Translations under genes and position numbers: made by a program
Shown here: positions 37,171 to 50,334 of the stretch, one piece after another
Layout: every line of letters starts with the position of its first letter
Numbering within the stretch: the stretch's first letter is position 1
Assembly (NCBI GenBank): GCA_963978545.1
Contig: OZ021722.1
Coordinates: 36,659,365-36,723,364, forward strand
Direction: 5' to 3'
Source: Linyphia triangularis
Lineage: Eukaryota; Arthropoda; Arachnida; Araneae; Linyphiidae
DNA length: 64,000 bases
The notes under the pieces: model-generated
What the model was told of the DNA's origin: nothing
Databases searched by the model: none
What the model saw: the letters and a program-made list of their open reading frames with translations, nothing else

Positions 37171-38659
37171 CAGGGGTGGGAATTCTGCGCCAATTGCGCC
37201 AGCGCGCGCCAAAAGTGATATCCTGCTCCAACCTGCTACAAAGCCACATTTAAGTGCAATTCTGCGCCAATTTTGCTTTAAATCTTCCTTTAAACGTGCA
37301 CGCTAAAGCGCCAAATCTATGTGGAGACGAAATTACGATAATCTCAAGGGCCGTTTTTGCACGAATTTGCAAAACATTCAATTTTTTCCGCTAACAGAAT
37401 GCAATGTGTGGATTATCCCTCTGAAATCGACATTTACGAATGCGCATTCATGTTCAAACGCGCCTTGCATCGAGACAAATTCAAATCGCCGAGTGCTGAT
37501 CATCGATGGTGCTGATAGCTGAAATCACTTGCGTTATTTCTAAATAATATTTAGGGGGCAGCCTCAAAATTTCCGATTACTAGTTAGCACGGATGGCCAT
37601 TTCGTACGTACCTTGATTAAGTGTGTTTCGACGGATTTTTACCACACCCTCTTTTGCTCTAAATATAAGAAAGAATAAATAAAAGATAGGAATAAAATAG
37701 AAGAAAGGAATTTGTAAAAAGTTAAAGGTGTATAACTATCAAATGTTTTTACTAAGCATTTAAAAAGAATATTTCCGCTCCGACACGCGTAATGACGATA
37801 CCTTCTATTAAATTTAAGGATGTGTTTGTAATTTACTTGTTGGCTGTTGGTAATTAACTTTTAAACGGCCGTTTTACTTTTGGAATAAAGTATCACAGAA
37901 ATGTAATCAAAATCCTGGAATGTTTCCGATTTAAAAACAAACACCACTTTTTTATAAGTTTATAGAACGGCCATGTAGGGTAAAATCGCCGTTTTGACGC
38001 TGAATTTGACCCGATTTGGAAAATAAAAAAAAATTCACAAAATTTTAGAACATTCACAAAAAATTTAGAAACATTTTAATTTTACTGTATTGCTATTTTT
38101 GCTATAAGAATTGCTATTTTTATACAAACGAGTCTTATATAATAATAAAACAAAGAGTCAGTGGATTTATAGAAAGCTACTTAAAATAGGTGTAAAACTT
38201 AACTTACAATTTTTTACCTAAGTAGTTTTGGCCTTTGACAAATGGAATGTTAAAATTTTAATTAGTTAATTTTTAATTTTTTTTTTTTTTTTTTACAAAC
38301 CGACTTCAAATAGAGGTACAGTTCTGAAATTTTCAGCGTAAGTAGTTTTGGCCTTCTTTTTTATTAGACTTTTTAAAAACAGCCTTCTAATTTTGCTAAT
38401 TTGCAAATTATATTTATGTTGTAATTGTATGTATATCTTATAATTTTAAATTTAATAATACATGTTTTTTGTAGAAAAATGAAATTATACAAGTTTAAAT
38501 TTTAATTCTTGTAATTGTTGTTAAATCAGCTACAATTTATTATATTTCTGCTGTTAATCTTTGAATTTTGCTGCTACATTTTCTCTTATTCTGCTCCAAA
38601 CGTTAAATTTTGCTGCTCCAAAATTGCTCCAAACTGGGCTTTAGCACTTCCCACCCCTG
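37171..38659. mobile_element. hAT-like non-autonomous transposon inside BEL integrase
   Basis: 1,489 bp with ends CAGGGGTGGGAA (left) and its complement TTCCCACCCCTG (right), and a 6-bp target duplication TAATTC at 37165-37170 and 38660-38665. Near both ends TGCGCCAA or TGCTCCAA is repeated several times in the same orientation. No transposase frame is present. It contains a Helitron-like fragment at about 38133-38400. The integrase register before and after is compatible once 1,495 bases are discounted. The terminal sequence and duplication size differ from the other three nested elements, so it is a separate family. Confidence 0.87.
38133..38400 (+). mobile_element. Helitron-like 5' fragment
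   Basis: It opens TCTTATATAATAATAAAACAA and continues with TATAGAAAGCTACTTAAAAT and two units with AGTAGTTTTGGCC, the same unit as the tandem array at 9.5-10.5 kb. The Helitron 3' end is absent. It is nested in the hAT-like element, itself nested in BEL. Confidence 0.5.
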
Positions 38660-39354
38660 TAATTCTCAACTGAGCTATAATTCTAAACATCCAATTATCC
38701 TGCCTTCCAAACATCCTTTGAGTGCCTTATTGGTTCGAGAATTTCATGCGACTCATTTGCATGCTGGTATAAATGTGTTATCCAACATTATTAAGCAAAA
38801 CTTTTGGATCATTCAGGGTAAAAAGTTAATTAAGAATGTAATTAACAAATGTGTTGTCTGTGTATGTTTCAAAACTGATTTTTCTTTTCAGTTATTGGGG
38901 TCTCTCCTTACATTTGAAGAACTATCAACTTTGCTCAGTCAAATTGAGTCCATTTTGAATTCGCGCCCATTAGTAAAGACTAATGAGAATGAGTTAGACA
39001 GTATAAATGTACTTACTCCTCAACATTTCTTGTCGGGAGAAGTTGTTACTATTATTCCTGATAATGTAAATTCCACTAAGCCAAATTTGTTGAAAAGGTG
39101 GGATTTGAACCTGGTCAAAATGGACTCAAGCTAGAGCTAACTTTAAAGTAAATGATGTAGTTCTGTTAAAGGAGGATAATGTGCCTCCTGGAAGGTGGCC
39201 TTTGGGTCGGATTGTAGCTGTTCATCCGGGCAAGGATGGATGTGTCCGGGTTGTGACAGTTAAAACTGCTAGTGGTCAGTTTGATCGACCAATTGTTAAT
39301 TTGAGACTTATGCCCTCTGATCAAGAAGGTCTTCTTGAGGGTGGGAGTATGTGA
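38660..39354 (+). pseudogene. pol: BEL integrase, catalytic core deleted
   Basis: The zinc-binding N-terminus continues after the insertion: KHPIILPSKHPLSALLVREFH, then HLHAG, then CVVC complete the His2Cys2 site (about 38690-38870). The next text, FSFQLLGSLLTFEEL (about 38881-38925), joins the start of the catalytic domain directly to its far C-terminal side (TLLSQIESILNSRPL). The D-D-E core of roughly 150 residues is therefore missing. A further shift at about 39100-39120 changes the register, after which the C-terminal DUF5641-type domain is clear (VNDVVLLKED, GRWPLGRIVAVHPGKDG) and ends with a stop just inside the 3' LTR (39352-39354). Confidence 0.88.
39337..39349 (+). promoter_or_regulatory. 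Polypurine tract of BEL
   Basis: GAGGGTGGGAGTA directly abuts the 3' LTR start, the expected site for plus-strand DNA priming. Confidence 0.75.
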
Positions 39355-39605
39355 GAATATGTGTTCTGTTATATATTTCTTTTTTGTTTTTGATTTCCGG
39401 CGCCTCTGCGGATTGCCGCCTGATGTTGGATTGGGTGGCGCCGTCTGGGTTGCTTTATGTGATGTAATGTTATATATATATATGTTTTGTGTCAGTTGGA
39501 AATTAGAATTAGAATAAAGAAGTTGAATTTTGATTTTGGCCGAACTAGTTGTGTTCTTTGGCCGGCGTTTCGAAGAAGCGAAGCGTTTTGTTTCATGTGC
39601 TGACA
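39350..39605 (+). repeat. BEL 3' LTR
   Basis: 256 bp, TGTGAGAATATG to TGCTGACA. It matches the 5' LTR with one substitution, a 2-base AT-repeat difference, and 27 extra bases near its end containing GAAGAAGCGAAGCG. Confidence 0.95.
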
Positions 39606-40975
<1,370 letters not shown>

Positions 40976-41039
40976 AACTTTTTATCGACTTGAAATTTTG
41001 AATTTTCATAAAAAGTTCTTTTTGATAAGCTCTATTATA

Positions 41040-41211
41040 CAGTCAAACCCCGTTAACGTGAAATCGCTCAACATGAAATCCTGTTTAACATGCAGTAAAA
41101 TAGCTCTCCTTACTTAAAACTTAGCATTGATTTATTCGTTTAACATGAAATTCGGTTAACGTGAACAATTTTGGTGGCCCCATCGACTTCGCGTTAACGA
41201 GGTTCGACTAC
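41040..41211. mobile_element. pogo/Tigger-like MITE
   Basis: The left end CAGTCAAACCCCGTTAACGT and the complement of the right end (TAGTCGAACCTCGTTAACGC) are inverted repeats of the kind seen in pogo/Tigger-type Tc1-mariner elements. TA precedes the left end; the right TA is damaged. The interior repeats TTTAACATGAAAT and GGTTAACGTGAA. About 170 bp, no coding capacity. Confidence 0.65.
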
Positions 41212-42148
41212 ATTAAAATATTAAAAAATAATGATCATTAGAATATGCTTTAAAACAGAGGCAATTTGATTATGATTACCCATGTCTAACATGCTTTAAA
41301 GTTAAATAATATTGTGTACAGAAATCAATTTATATTGGCCAATATGCAACTTTTAAAATGGGGAGAGTTAAAAGGGAGTTTTAAAAGAGGAATTACTGTT
41401 CCGCCTGTACTGAATTTTTTGACCACGGGTCGCCATTGCCCACCACTTGCTAAATACCATTCAGAGGATTATAAATATATATCGATTTTAATAAAAATTA
41501 GAGCTGGTTTCGTAATAAAATCATAATTTTTCTCTGAGGTATAATTGTTTTTAATTTTAAGTGATATTTTTTTAACTAAAAAAAATTCAAATTAAATTAA
41601 TTTTCTAGCATTTCTAAAAAATATGCTCCGTCTCTACGAATATGAAGTATGGTATTTTCATATTTTACTCTAGGAAGTTAAAGATATTGTCACTTTAAAT
41701 AATTTTTTTACAATAACCAATGTAAAACTTCACATTTTAATGAAAACTTGTAAGAACATAAATATTGTAGGAGTAATTCAAACATTGTTTCAGAACATAA
41801 TGATTTAATCGAATGGCTCCAATCGAAATTAACAGTACTGGATCTTAAACTCAACTTTTTCTTTTAACTGCACTTACATTTGAATTGTTCTTGCAAATGT
41901 AAATGCAGGGCTGCCACAGGCGACTAAAAAGGCTACTAAAGCGACTATTTTTGTGGCCAGGCGACTATGGCAACTATTTCAATGAAAAAAGGGCCCAAAG
42001 CGACTATTTTGAGCAAAACCTTCAACTATTTTTGGGCTCAGGCGACTATTTTTTAAAAAATTGGATATTGTCCGATAGCAGGACGGGAAAAAAACGGCAC
42101 TAAGGTACTAACAATTTTATCAAAATGGTGATTTTTTTTAAGGGGGTT

Positions 42149-42192
42149 ACCACTCTACCAGCGAAACTGTTCATATTCGCTGGTAGAGTGGT
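42149..42192. repeat. Perfect 17-bp inverted repeat, 10-base loop
   Basis: ACCACTCTACCAGCGAA and its exact complement, separated by ACTGTTCATA, within the left part of the outer hAT-like element. Confidence 0.95.
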
Positions 42193-42849
42193 CACTTTGT
42201 TAGTCCGACGATAGTAACTTCACGCAAGATTGTTGTTTTTGGCGGCAACCACGGTCATTTTCGCCTACCTGTTAGGTTTCAATATTTTATCTTTCGTCGT
42301 GCAAGGCAACAGCATACACAATTATATTATCAAATTATTTCACTTTATTTACTCTAAACAAAAATGAATTTCTGGAATTTGCCCTAAATGGCGGAAGAAA
42401 GTGCCATAGTATGGACATTATTGATGTTATTAGACATTATGTCCGAGATTTGTGCCTTTGTTTTGAACGATTTCGTCGTGTAGGTCAATCAATGCAGAAT
42501 GATTAGAATTTCAATGTTGTAGCTAAATTTATGAATAATTTAAATTTTTAAGCAATTTATTTAATTACTTTGAATGTAGCTTAAACAGGGTGGCTACAGA
42601 ACCAGGAATTCAGGGAAATGTCAAGGAATTTCATAAAATTACTCTCTAATCAGGGAATTTTGAAATTTTCGAGTTTCTCTTCTCGCGTACCCCGTGTAGG
42701 TGCGGACATCTGTCCCGACTCGCGTCACACATATATATAGTTGGCCAATCGATTTGGGTGTACGAAGTTTCCGAAATTTTTCTACTCTTGGCAGCTAAGC
42801 CAAACCAGCCAATCCCCCTCCTCGGCCTACAACCACAAGTTCATGTTCC

Positions 42850-42884
<35 letters not shown>

Positions 42885-42961
42885 CTGAAATTATTGTTAT
42901 GTTTGGAACTTGTACATTATTTCTGTTATTTTTGGTTATCCTATAACTTCGCGTCCGCCAG

Positions 42962-43262
42962 TGTCTTATTATTAAAAAAATCTGCAAACTTCAATCTGCT
43001 TGCATCCTTTACAGACATGATTTTTTTTCTTCTTGCCTTGCGTATTCTATCAACAGAATATATTAGAACCCTAATTATTTACGTATTATTTCGGTTAGAT
43101 TTTTACCTATTATTTTGAAGCGTGACCACCAGTAGATTTATTGTTTAAAAAAACCCTCCAACTTAAATCTGACTGCATCCTTTACAGACATGATTATTTT
43201 TCCTTTTATCTTGTGTTTTTTATCATTAGACTATATTGGAACCCTAAATTCCTTAATATTTC
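42962..43262 (+). repeat. Direct duplication inside the inner hAT-like element
   Basis: Two diverged copies, about 180 bases apart, share TGCATCCTTTACAGACATGAT and a TATATTRGAACCCTAA block. Confidence 0.7.
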
Positions 43263-43582
43263 AAATTGATTCCATCATATTTTTCGTTTTTATTAACCCT
43301 TTACAGCACTGTGTTATAGATGTGCAACAAATCTATAGGCATTCATAAGCAAAATAGGTTAGATCCTGTACTTTTTTCTTTTTTTTTCCCCCCTAAATTT
43401 TGACATTTTATTTAACGTAATTAATTGAAAGTGATATGTGTTTTTGATTTATATGTTTAATATAAATCAAACAAAGAATGAAAGTATCCTCCTCCCCCTC
43501 CATAAAATTAAAAAAGAATCTGAATGCTCTACTGCATACATTCAGACAAAGGGTCATGGAATTTTTAAAAAAAGTCCTTCCA

Positions 43583-43606
43583 CCCCCCCCCCCCCTCCCC
43601 CCCCCC
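43583..43606. repeat. Poly-C tract (C13-T-C10)
   Basis: A nearly pure C run in otherwise AT-rich DNA; the complement could form G-quadruplex structure. Confidence 0.95.
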
Positions 43607-45140
43607 GCCAAATACTGTGCTTGTCATGTTTTATGAAAACGATTTTTTGCCTCATTTAATATGTACTTTTGTGGTTAAGATGTGTTATAACTTCAAAATC
43701 CAAAACACATAATTTTTCATAAAATATATGTACCTAGTGAAATTTGTGACTGAATAGCAAAATGCTGATTATTTAAGTTTCATGCTCATGCATGCCCAAG
43801 TTTAGTAAATATTTAGGTCACTGTTTAAAATTTATGTTATGAACAGGATATAGCCTATGACATATATTATAGAAAATAACATGTTTTTTTTTGTTTGTTA
43901 TTTTTTAAATTGAAAAGAAATATATTGTACTAGTTTTGCTTTTCCTTGAAGATAGCAAGTATGAGTGTAGTTTGTAAATTGGTTTACGTGAATTTTGTAT
44001 TTTTTTCTTGATGTTTTCCATTCTTTTTCGTGCTCTAAAGATGCTTGTTTCGATTTTTAGCCTAAACTTAAATTTTGTGGCAATTATATTTTGATATGTA
44101 AATGTAATTCTATATAGTCAAATGTATATATTTTTAAATTCTCATTATTTTCTTTGTTTTTTTTTAAATGATAACCTCGACAGAGATGCACATCAGGGAA
44201 TTTTCTAGAAATCAGGGAATTTTGTTTTGCAAATTTTGTAGCCATTCTGTTAAAAATTTAAAAACTGGCCCTAAAGAAATTCGATTGCCATTGCCAATAT
44301 ATAGTATAATTGTTTAAACATGGTACTTGTTTTTCTAAAAAAAGTTGCTTGACTTTGGAAGTTAAAAAAAAAGTTATCTTGTTTTTTCAATTGATTTTTA
44401 CTTTCGCTTTTGCGTGAAATTTAGTTTTTTTTTAATCTTAGGTGCTGTCTGGGAGTAAGGTTGAGTTGCCAACTTCCATCGCAATATATAAATATGACAG
44501 CGCCTCCCCCAAGACACATGCCTTTTACCGTATGGAATATAATGTTTTAGACACTATTTTGAATCGAAAGAAGAGTGTTTCTGGGTTTTTGTGTTTCATG
44601 TAAATCAACAATTTTATTCCGATCTTATGAAAAGTGAGGCTACTATTTTCAACGTCTGAGACTACTATTTTCAATGTGTGAGACTACTATTTTGGCTACT
44701 ATTTTTAACATCTGAGGCTACTAAAGCAACTATTTTCAAAGCTTACAGTCAGTGGCAGCCCTGAAATGGTTTAACAAATAACAGAAGAGGTTATGTGCTC
44801 AAAGTATTATTTCTAAAAATCGGGTTTATTAAACATGAACTTCTAGCTTTCTATCAATCTCTACATTTAGTTATCGAAATCTCTTTACAAGATTAGTAAT
44901 GTAATTTCTTTAAAAAAGCTCTAGAGCTTGTACTAACTAGACGATCTTTATAAAATGTACATGTATTTTGTACACATCCTACTGGGAACATGAGAAAATG
45001 ATACATGAAAATAAAATTAAAAAATTACTACATGTTTAACAAAATTAACATTTTAAAGAATATAGTTTAAATTTTTTGAAAAATGACATCAAGAACTAAA
45101 ATTACATGAAATACTTTAAATTATAAATACTTCTTATATT

Positions 45141-45347
45141 TTATAATGAAATTTTTTTAATATTTTCTTCGTAGTTTAAAACTTCATTCAATTTAATTTT
45201 TTTTGCATTTGATGTTAACTTCCATAAAAGTTCACAAAGTGAAGTGTCACTTTTCCATCTGATGGGGGCGAAAACTAAAACTAAGTTATTTTTGTAGACA
45301 TATTCATCAATACAAGCTCTAGACAGCCCCACTTTAACAATACTTCC
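45141..45347 (-). CDS. Possible terminal exon, unknown product
   Basis: On the minus strand a pyrimidine-ending acceptor (TCTGTTTTACAG, ending at 45348) is followed in phase by about 68 codons to a TAA at 45141. The peptide contains KVGLSRACIDEYVY and VFAPIRWKSDTSLCELLWKL and is less repetitive in composition than chance AT-rich ORFs, ending in a lysine/asparagine-rich tail. No family was recognised, the upstream exon was not found, and no AATAAA lies close downstream. The frame also remains open upstream of the acceptor. It could equally be a chance ORF. Confidence 0.22.
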   Translation of the reverse strand, partial: GSIVKVGLSRACIDEYVYKNNLVLVFAPIRWKSDTSLCELLWKLTSNAKKIKLNEVLNYEENIKKISL

Positions 45348-45399
45348 CTGTAAAACAGATTCTGGGCACAAAAAATATTAGCCTTGACTAAGTTTTTCA

Positions 45400-48300
45400 A
45401 ATGCATGATCCGACCAAATCGAAACAAATAATTTATTCCCACAATCACTTAAGACACTTCATAAGAGAATATTTAAATGAACATACAGAACCACGATATC
45501 CCTTTCCGCGACCGAATTCCCCAAGCGTTAGCAAACAAGAACTCCAAGGAAATCCGATATGGCCCTGCAAAAAATGCGAAAACATAAGGTCTGTCATAAA
45601 TCACTTGAACAATGCCATCAAGTAGATGGGGAAGGGGGGTGCTTCGAGATGGAGATAGTTGTATGCACTGCTCTTCAGTATTTCACCGGAAACTGTTTGA
45701 TGATGCATTGGCGAAGTTGAAGAGATAAAAGCCCTCTTTCTTTTTTTTGCTCCTATCTTGGCTTTTCCAAAAGATCTATCACCGCATTATTTTTCTTGTT
45801 CCCTGAAAGCCACGTAATTTCAGGATCATTGGATCGGTATCGATAATGACGAATATGAATGACTGTTGCCAACAACAAAATATAAATATTTTGGTAAAGG
45901 CTGGATCTTATTTGATTGATTCATTCTTTGCGAGGCTAAAAATAATTTTAGCAAATATAGGTGGTTATAGATTTTAAATGATTTTTTTTTAATACATATT
46001 TTGGAAAGATGAAGAGCTCAAAACATAAGGATTTTCTTTCAACTATGGAGTCAATATGTAACGAAGAAAATGTTATACATAATAGTCGTCTTACAGTGCT
46101 TTTATTTTTGTGTGCGTAGAGGAATCCCTTTATGACTTCTACTCGTTTAATCGAGTTTGAGAAAAATTTAATTAATCAAATCACTTTATTTTTACTGGTG
46201 TTAACCCTTACCCTTACCTGTTAATTATAACATATTTAGTTTAAATTCTTTATTTAGTTTAGGATTGATGTTTGGTTCATCATCAGATCCAAGGAATTAT
46301 AAGAAGTTACCCTAGACAAGTATTTTCTAAACAGTCGGTCAGAAGTCAGCATTTGTTTATTTTAATTCAAAACAAAAGTAAAAATCATCCTTACAGATAA
46401 TAAACTAAAACATAAAATCCGATAGATAAGGCAATAAAGGATAAGGCAATAAACTCTTAGCTGAAAGAACTCTTTCAAATAGTGTGTTTATTTTATTTCA
46501 ATGATATTTCAGACTTATCAGTTTAAACTTCGCTTCAAACCTTATCCTATAAACAATCCATGTATAAAAATCACCACATCACCATCGATGTTAGTTTTTC
46601 TGTGATACGATATTAATGAAGGTTAGAATATTTAAACTGCATCGTCAAATTGAATCATCTGTTCAATTTTAAAGTAAAAATACTGCTTAACCAAATTTTT
46701 ATTGAACATTACATCTTAATTAGATTAAAATATACTTTTCAACAAGGTGTTATAAAAAGTGTATACGATATGAACGTTTCAAATGAAATTGCCAGTCTTT
46801 ATATATTTTAGTTGTGAGCTAAACATTTAGTTCCATTAGAACTTTTCAAAACATAAAACTTAAGGGAGATAGTAGTCTTCAACTTCGAAACAATATTTAT
46901 TTATTTTTTTCGAAAATAGCGAAACATTCTGAAAAATAATTAGAATGATCAAAAGCAAACCGCATAAAAATTGCATAATTACGGTTTCACCGAAAAAATT
47001 TAAATACCGGCGTATCAAGAAATCAGAAGTTTTCCTATCTTTTACACAAATCTTCTGATTCTTAGTATGGTTATATATACACTTTAATGAGGTTATATGA
47101 ACTATTTTCTTAAAACCTATTTTTTATATTTGTCTGCACAATCATTACTATCGAGATATTTAGGAGGAAATACGCAGAGCTGTAATGAATCCTTCAACTG
47201 TATTGTTTGGAAGTACTGTCTGTTAACTTTAAGTGCATCGAAAATGGAAATTTCTGTAAATGAAGCTGTTGCGTCATTCAATGTAGGTATATTAGGTCGA
47301 TGGAAATAATGGACAACAATGTACGAATAAAACAATCTGAAGTTAAACTAAAATGTTCTACTCTATAAGCAAGTAAAGCCAAAAAGAAGAAATGTGTGAT
47401 GATTTCCAATGAGCATTTCATTAAAGTTGAAGAACTCGCTTTCGATTCTGGAATATAAAAAAAGATTTTTTTATTCCCATTCTGTCATGGAAATTTCTTT
47501 TTAATATGTCAAAATTTATTTTTTATTGGAAATCGAATAAAATACATATGAAAACGTTAAAGGAAAATTAATGTATCCCCTATTACTGTATTAAAAGATT
47601 CTCATTATTTTCAGCTTGTCAACGTGTTCTTGTCTAATTTCAACTTCTCAAAAATGTTTATTGTTAATAATTTCTCCTTACTTTGTATAGCTTAGGTTTA
47701 TCGAAACTAATTTAGGATTGATTACACATATTCCTTACAAATATATGTGCCTCATTGTGAATAATCTTTAAGTGAAACATAATATGAAAAACAGCTGAGT
47801 AAAAAAAGATTAGATTGCATGTGATTCGTCTCGATTACTCACAGAATAATATTTTTCAATAAACTATGACAGTTTAAACCAATAAGTAACTCGATTTGAT
47901 GAATATACAAGATATTTACAAGACTCAATAACTTTTAATTTTATTTGAGTAATTCATATCATTTTATGTTAGTCATTAAATCCTACTTATCTCTAAATCA
48001 CATAGTTTCAACATTAGATTAATTAACAAAATACACATTTATTTCACAACAAACTTTTACCTTAAGGTAATGTCGGAAAATATGAATGAAATTTTTAATA
48101 GACAGTATTTTATTATTGCTTATTACTTGTTTATATCTGCAGAACCACTTATCTACAATATATATTTGCCTTGCAAATTTTTATTCCATACAGTTTTTTT
48201 TTTTAGTTTTTCCCAGCACATTGATATGCCTTGTTTAGAAGAAAATATTGATCACGTTTTAATGACAATATATCAAAATTCTCTATTATTAGGCCATTCA

Positions 48301-50334
48301 TCTTTCTTTTTTAACATTTCCCCTTAACAGTCTTTATAGTGAACGTGTTTGTTTTTCATGAAAAAAAAAATCTTCCCAAATACCATCATTGAATGCACAA
48401 TAAACAAAGAATACATTATTGATATACACGTTTATTGCCGATCCATTCCAAGACCCCACACTTCGAAAAAAGGAAAGTTCGTAAAGGTGGCATAGCTATA
48501 CCTCCTCCTTGCATCAAATATCGCAATAAAAAACGAGAGCTTTTCAATCGCTCCAGGTAAGCAACCTTTAATGTACTCGGAAATATACGATTGCAGAATA
48601 TTACGACCATTAGTATTCAACGTGTCCATCACGAAACAATGAGATCCCATCCCGAACAAACAAGTCCAAATTCAAGAAAAAGATATGTGGATTGCACTAA
48701 CGGTAAAACGATTAATGAATGGTCATGATCAGAGATAAGGTTGTAATTAAAGTAGTCGTGCCCGAGGCACAAAAGATCATGAAGTGGTTGGAAGCTAGAA
48801 AGCCTTCCGAGGTGTTAATATCTTGAATAAATGATGGGAGGCTGACCTCACACAGACTTCGTACAAGTCCAGCTAAGAAAATGTTGAAGGAGATGGAATC
48901 TTGTTTTTATTAGTATTGAGTTTGTATAATTATGAGTCTCTGCTAAGGTTACGCTTATTTTGAATGGTTTGTTTAGTTGCCATTTTGATGTAATCTCAAA
49001 GTAGCTATTCATACATCGATATAATGACCGAACAGCTATTGAATTGTGTTTGACATGTCCGACCACGTGCTTCTTCTGATGTTGCGCTTTTGAACACGCG
49101 CAGGGTAAATTTTATCCCGTAATTGTACCGCGTAGGATTTTAGTCTAGGTCATAAAAAGGTATACTTTTTCAATAAAATTACTCTCCATTATTTATGAGA
49201 GTTTAAGATCCAAGTGAAATTTTAATTTTTTCAGTAAATTGACTTACATTGAATGCATTGTACATTAAGGGAAATACGGAATTCTTATTGAATCACTTCG
49301 TGCCCGTATATCAACTGAAACACTGACACTTGTCCAACTACTTGGAATATTTAAATGGGATTCAGCACATAGCTATAAAAAACAATAAACCATATATACC
49401 CAAACATCAAAAAATAAAAATATAAATACGAAACAAAATATATTTTTGGATTTTTAAATTTTTTTCAGTATGATATGAAAATTTTATTTTTCATAACGAG
49501 TGGGTAGGTACAGCACGCACAAAACATTCAAACATTGGATATCTTGTATACTAACTGAGAAAATAAGAAAAGTACCTTTGTAAATCGTGAAAAGTTTTGA
49601 ATAATTGCTTGTAGTTTTTTTCATAAAGGATCATCTATGTATTAAAACCAAACTTATAAAAAGTTTAATGGCATCCTAATAATATTCTACCATATTTAGA
49701 TTTTGCGCATACAAATTTTTTTGAAATGCATAATTTTCTAATGAGTGGTTAGTAATTTAAATGATGACTAGGAAACGACAGTTAATGTTAAAAAGAAAAA
49801 TTAATTTTTAATCATAAATTGTTAATGAATTAATATATTTTTGTAATATTTTTTAAAACTATAGTTTGTTAAAGACCAAACATAAATGGCATGGAATTTT
49901 TGCATGACAGTTTTTTTAGTTATTAATTATTAGTTAAAAAACAATTTTAAAGAATTTAAAACAAAACAAAAAAAAATTTCCTTTAATTAAATTCATCATG
50001 GTCGAAAAACTTAAATTTTTTTTCTTTCTTTTAGGTTAGGCACTGCATACCAGATTACATTTGAAATTTAAGTTTGATGTAAAAAAAAAATTTTCAATGT
50101 AAAAATTTGAAGAGTATTTATATTTTATTTTTAAAGGGTTGGAAATATAGATTTTTTTTTTGTATATTTAACTAGTAGGTTCAGATAGTCACAAACGTAT
50201 ATTGAAATGTGCTATACATTTTCCAACATGGTAGTTTTGGGATGTGTGCATCGAAATGTTTCATATGTAAGTTCCTTTGTTCAATCCAATGATCCAAACT
50301 CCTTTAAAATAATTTTATCAATTAAATAAAAAAT
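45400..50334. other. Intergenic DNA, no gene seen
   Basis: About 5 kb, mostly AT-rich, with GC-richer patches around 45600-45850 and 48430-48660 whose ORFs overlap on several frames and show no family likeness. Confidence 0.4.

Larger units (their letters stand above)
29619..39605 (+). mobile_element. BEL/Pao LTR retrotransposon, nested and defective
   Basis: The element has two near-identical LTRs, gag with CCHC-type knuckles, aspartic protease, reverse transcriptase, RNase H and integrase in the BEL/Pao order, and a polypurine tract before the 3' LTR. A 5-bp target duplication TAAAC lies at 29614-29618 and 39606-39610, as usual for this superfamily. Two DNA transposons (31510-34381 and 37171-38659) are inserted. 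Without them the element would be about 5.6 kb, a little short for the family, consistent with a deleted integrase core. At least four frameshifts and a changed protease motif make this copy non-autonomous. Confidence 0.95.
42586..44249. mobile_element. hAT-like non-autonomous transposon, inner
   Basis: The left end CAGGGTGGCTACAG and the complement of the right end (CAGAATGGCTACAA) are imperfect inverted repeats, flanked by the 5-bp duplication TTAAA (42581-42585 and 44250-44254). Subterminal TCAGGGAATTTT repeats occur at both ends, the same motif as in the element inside BEL gag-pol. The interior holds a poly-T run, a C-rich run and a ~180-bp-spaced duplication. No transposase. Confidence 0.87.
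41906..44763. mobile_element. hAT-like non-autonomous transposon, outer
   Basis: The ends are CAGGGCTGCCAC on the left and GTGGCAGCCCTG on the right, flanked by the 5-bp duplication AAATG (41901-41905 and 44764-44768). Both ends carry many GCGACTATTTT / GCTACTATTTT repeats, like the subterminal transposase-binding repeats of hAT elements. Discounting the inner element it is about 1.2 kb. It contains a perfect 17-bp hairpin (42149-42192) and no transposase frame. Confidence 0.87.

Noticed and set aside
38866..38898. Tiny intron (GTATGT...TTTTCAG) in the BEL integrase
   Set aside because: About 30 bases is too short for a normal intron, and the missing integrase core is explained by a deletion.
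43408..43659. Gly- or Pro-rich ORFs
   Set aside because: Translation of a poly-C tract inside a non-autonomous transposon.
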